Origin: Flavobacterium sp.
GTDB lineage: Bacteria > Bacteroidota > Bacteroidia > Flavobacteriales > Flavobacteriaceae
Assembly: GCF_021151785.1 (NCBI RefSeq)
Contig: NZ_JAGKWP010000115.1
Location: 1 to 7,221, forward strand
Reading direction: 5' to 3'
DNA length: 7,221 nucleotides
Position numbers and translations under genes: made by a program. The notes beneath the pieces are model-generated. The model worked only from the letters and a program-made list of their open reading frames with translations, did not search any database and was not told where the DNA came from. This document shows, in pieces, positions 6,265 to 7,221 of this stretch. Position 1 is the stretch's first letter, and every line of letters begins with the position of its first letter.

Positions 6265-7221
6265 ATGAAACAACTTTTACTTTTTTTAGGCAGTTTAAGC
6301 TTTGGTTTAACCACTTCTACTGCTCAATGCTATCAAAACTTAAAATTTGGAGGAACACATACCATAGGCGAAAGTAACAATGGTACCTTGTGGGGATGGG
6401 GATTTGGTTCATATAGTCAATTAGGAACAACCAATGAAACAGAACCCTTACCGATACAAATAAGCACAACCACCGATTGGAACCGCTACTATTTAGGAGC
6501 TACAACAACTTTTGCCATTAAAGACAACGGCACCCTATGGGGTTGTGGTAGTAATTACAACGGTCTATTAGGAATTAATACTTCTATTCAAACTTTCAGC
6601 ACCTTTCAGCCTATAACCAATGCTACTAATTGGTTTAAAATTTCTCCTGCTCAATTTTATACCCTTGCCTTAAAAACAGACGGTACCCTTTGGGGATGGG
6701 GCATGAACAACTACTACCAATTAGGCTTTGCCCCTGCCATTGAACAACAAATGACTCCCGTACAAATTGGTACCGCTACCGATTGGGTGGATCTTTCCAG
6801 TGGAACCAGTGGTACAAACTTTGCTATTAAAGCAGATGGCACCATTTGGGGATGGTTGGCACAAAAAAGTGATGGTACCTTGTGGTCGTGGGGAGAAGGA
6901 GCTCCTATGGGAATTGGTGCTAGCATCCCTACTACTACTACCGCCCAACAAATCAGTACTGATACCTGGAAATATTTCTGTGCTGGATTAAATACTTCGT
7001 TTGGGATTAAAAGCGATGGTACCCTTTGGGCTTGGGGACTCAATTACAACGGACAAGTAGGCGACGGTACCACCATTAATCGCTATTATCCCGTGCAATT
7101 GGGTAGCGATACCAATTGGGACACCGTACAAGCCAGAGACTTTGAAACCTTCATGGCTACTAAAACAGACGGTACCGTATGGTACTGGGGACAAAATTAC
7201 TATGGTGAGTTTGGAAATGGT
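6265..7221 (+). CDS. Secreted RCC1-repeat (beta-propeller) protein, 3' end outside the window
   Basis: From the ATG at 6265 the frame stays open for 319 codons to the last base. Residues 1 to about 20 are a signal peptide (MKQLLLFLGSLSFGLTTSTAQ, cleavage near TAQ). The rest consists of RCC1-type repeats recognised by [DN]GT-[LIV]-W-x-[WC]-G at residues 39, 88, 139, 191, 203, 251 and 302, commonly followed by N-Y-x-G-x-x-G. Usual spacing is 48-52 residues, as expected for RCC1 propeller blades, except for the 12-residue step between 191 and 203. Bacterial secreted RCC1 proteins are usually binding or scaffold proteins; no catalytic motif is seen and the partner is unknown. A T9SS sorting domain at the missing C-terminus is likely by analogy with the upstream gene but cannot be seen. 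There is no Shine-Dalgarno, and no consensus promoter in the 50-base gap, which is largely occupied by the terminator. Confidence 0.88.
   Translation, partial: MKQLLLFLGSLSFGLTTSTAQCYQNLKFGGTHTIGESNNGTLWGWGFGSYSQLGTTNETEPLPIQISTTTDWNRYYLGATTTFAIKDNGTLWGCGSNYNGLLGINTSIQTFSTFQPITNATNWFKISPAQFYTLALKTDGTLWGWGMNNYYQLGFAPAIEQQMTPVQIGTATDWVDLSSGTSGTNFAIKADGTIWGWLAQKSDGTLWSWGEGAPMGIGASIPTTTTAQQISTDTWKYFCAGLNTSFGIKSDGTLWAWGLNYNGQVGDGTTINRYYPVQLGSDTNWDTVQARDFETFMATKTDGTVWYWGQNYYGEFGNG
6379..7182 (+). repeat. RCC1 repeat array with conserved DNA core
   Basis: Seven copies of a GA(T/C) or AAT/AAC codon followed by GG(T/C)-ACC and a Leu/Ile/Val-Trp pair mark the propeller blades, about 144-156 bases apart. 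Five of the seven use the identical codons GGT ACC (GGTACC at 6382, 6682, 6874, 7018 and 7171). The fourth and fifth cores (6835 and 6871) are only 36 bases apart, showing that most of one blade is absent. Confidence 0.8.

Noticed and set aside
6714..7194. Open frames in other frames and on the minus strand over the RCC1-repeat gene (for example 6767-6991 plus and 6714-7043 minus)
   Set aside because: The frame from 6265 is open throughout and encodes a signal peptide plus seven RCC1 cores. The others are by-products of its repeated Gly/Thr/Trp codons.

Overview
The window looks like chromosomal DNA of a member of the Bacteroidota, most likely Flavobacteriaceae. Four things support this: strong A+T bias; absence of Shine-Dalgarno sequences before the starts; Bacteroidota-type -7 promoter elements (TAnnTTTG-like); and a very large secreted protein ending in a type IX secretion (T9SS) C-terminal sorting domain. 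The genus cannot be told from the sequence.

Layout. Positions 1-92 (minus strand) hold the first 30 codons of a Bacteroidota HU-like DNA-binding protein, pointing out of the window. A 376-base divergent intergenic region (93-468) carries candidate promoters for both flanking genes and a pair of short direct repeats. From 469 the plus strand carries three genes in a row: a NarL/FixJ-type (LuxR-family) response regulator (469-1119); a 1665-residue secreted PKD/Ig-like modular surface protein with a T9SS sorting domain (1217-6214); and, after a strong intrinsic terminator (6221-6251), a secreted RCC1-repeat protein (6265 to beyond the window end) that is open to the last base.

How the genes may work together. 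The regulator has no kinase next to it, but lies immediately upstream of the giant surface protein. The 97-base gap between them contains a perfect 16-bp palindrome arranged as 7-2-7, the geometry used by NarL-type regulators. It directly abuts a plausible -33/-7 promoter for the surface-protein gene. The simplest reading, which is inference, is a small locus in which a phosphorylatable NarL-type regulator controls display of a large cysteine-rich cell-surface protein, with a second exported beta-propeller protein downstream. The RCC1 gene shows an internal, in-frame loss of most of one propeller repeat and unusual sameness of its repeats at DNA level, suggesting recombination among repeats.

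No RNA genes, insertion sequences, CRISPR arrays or tRNA-like structures were seen.
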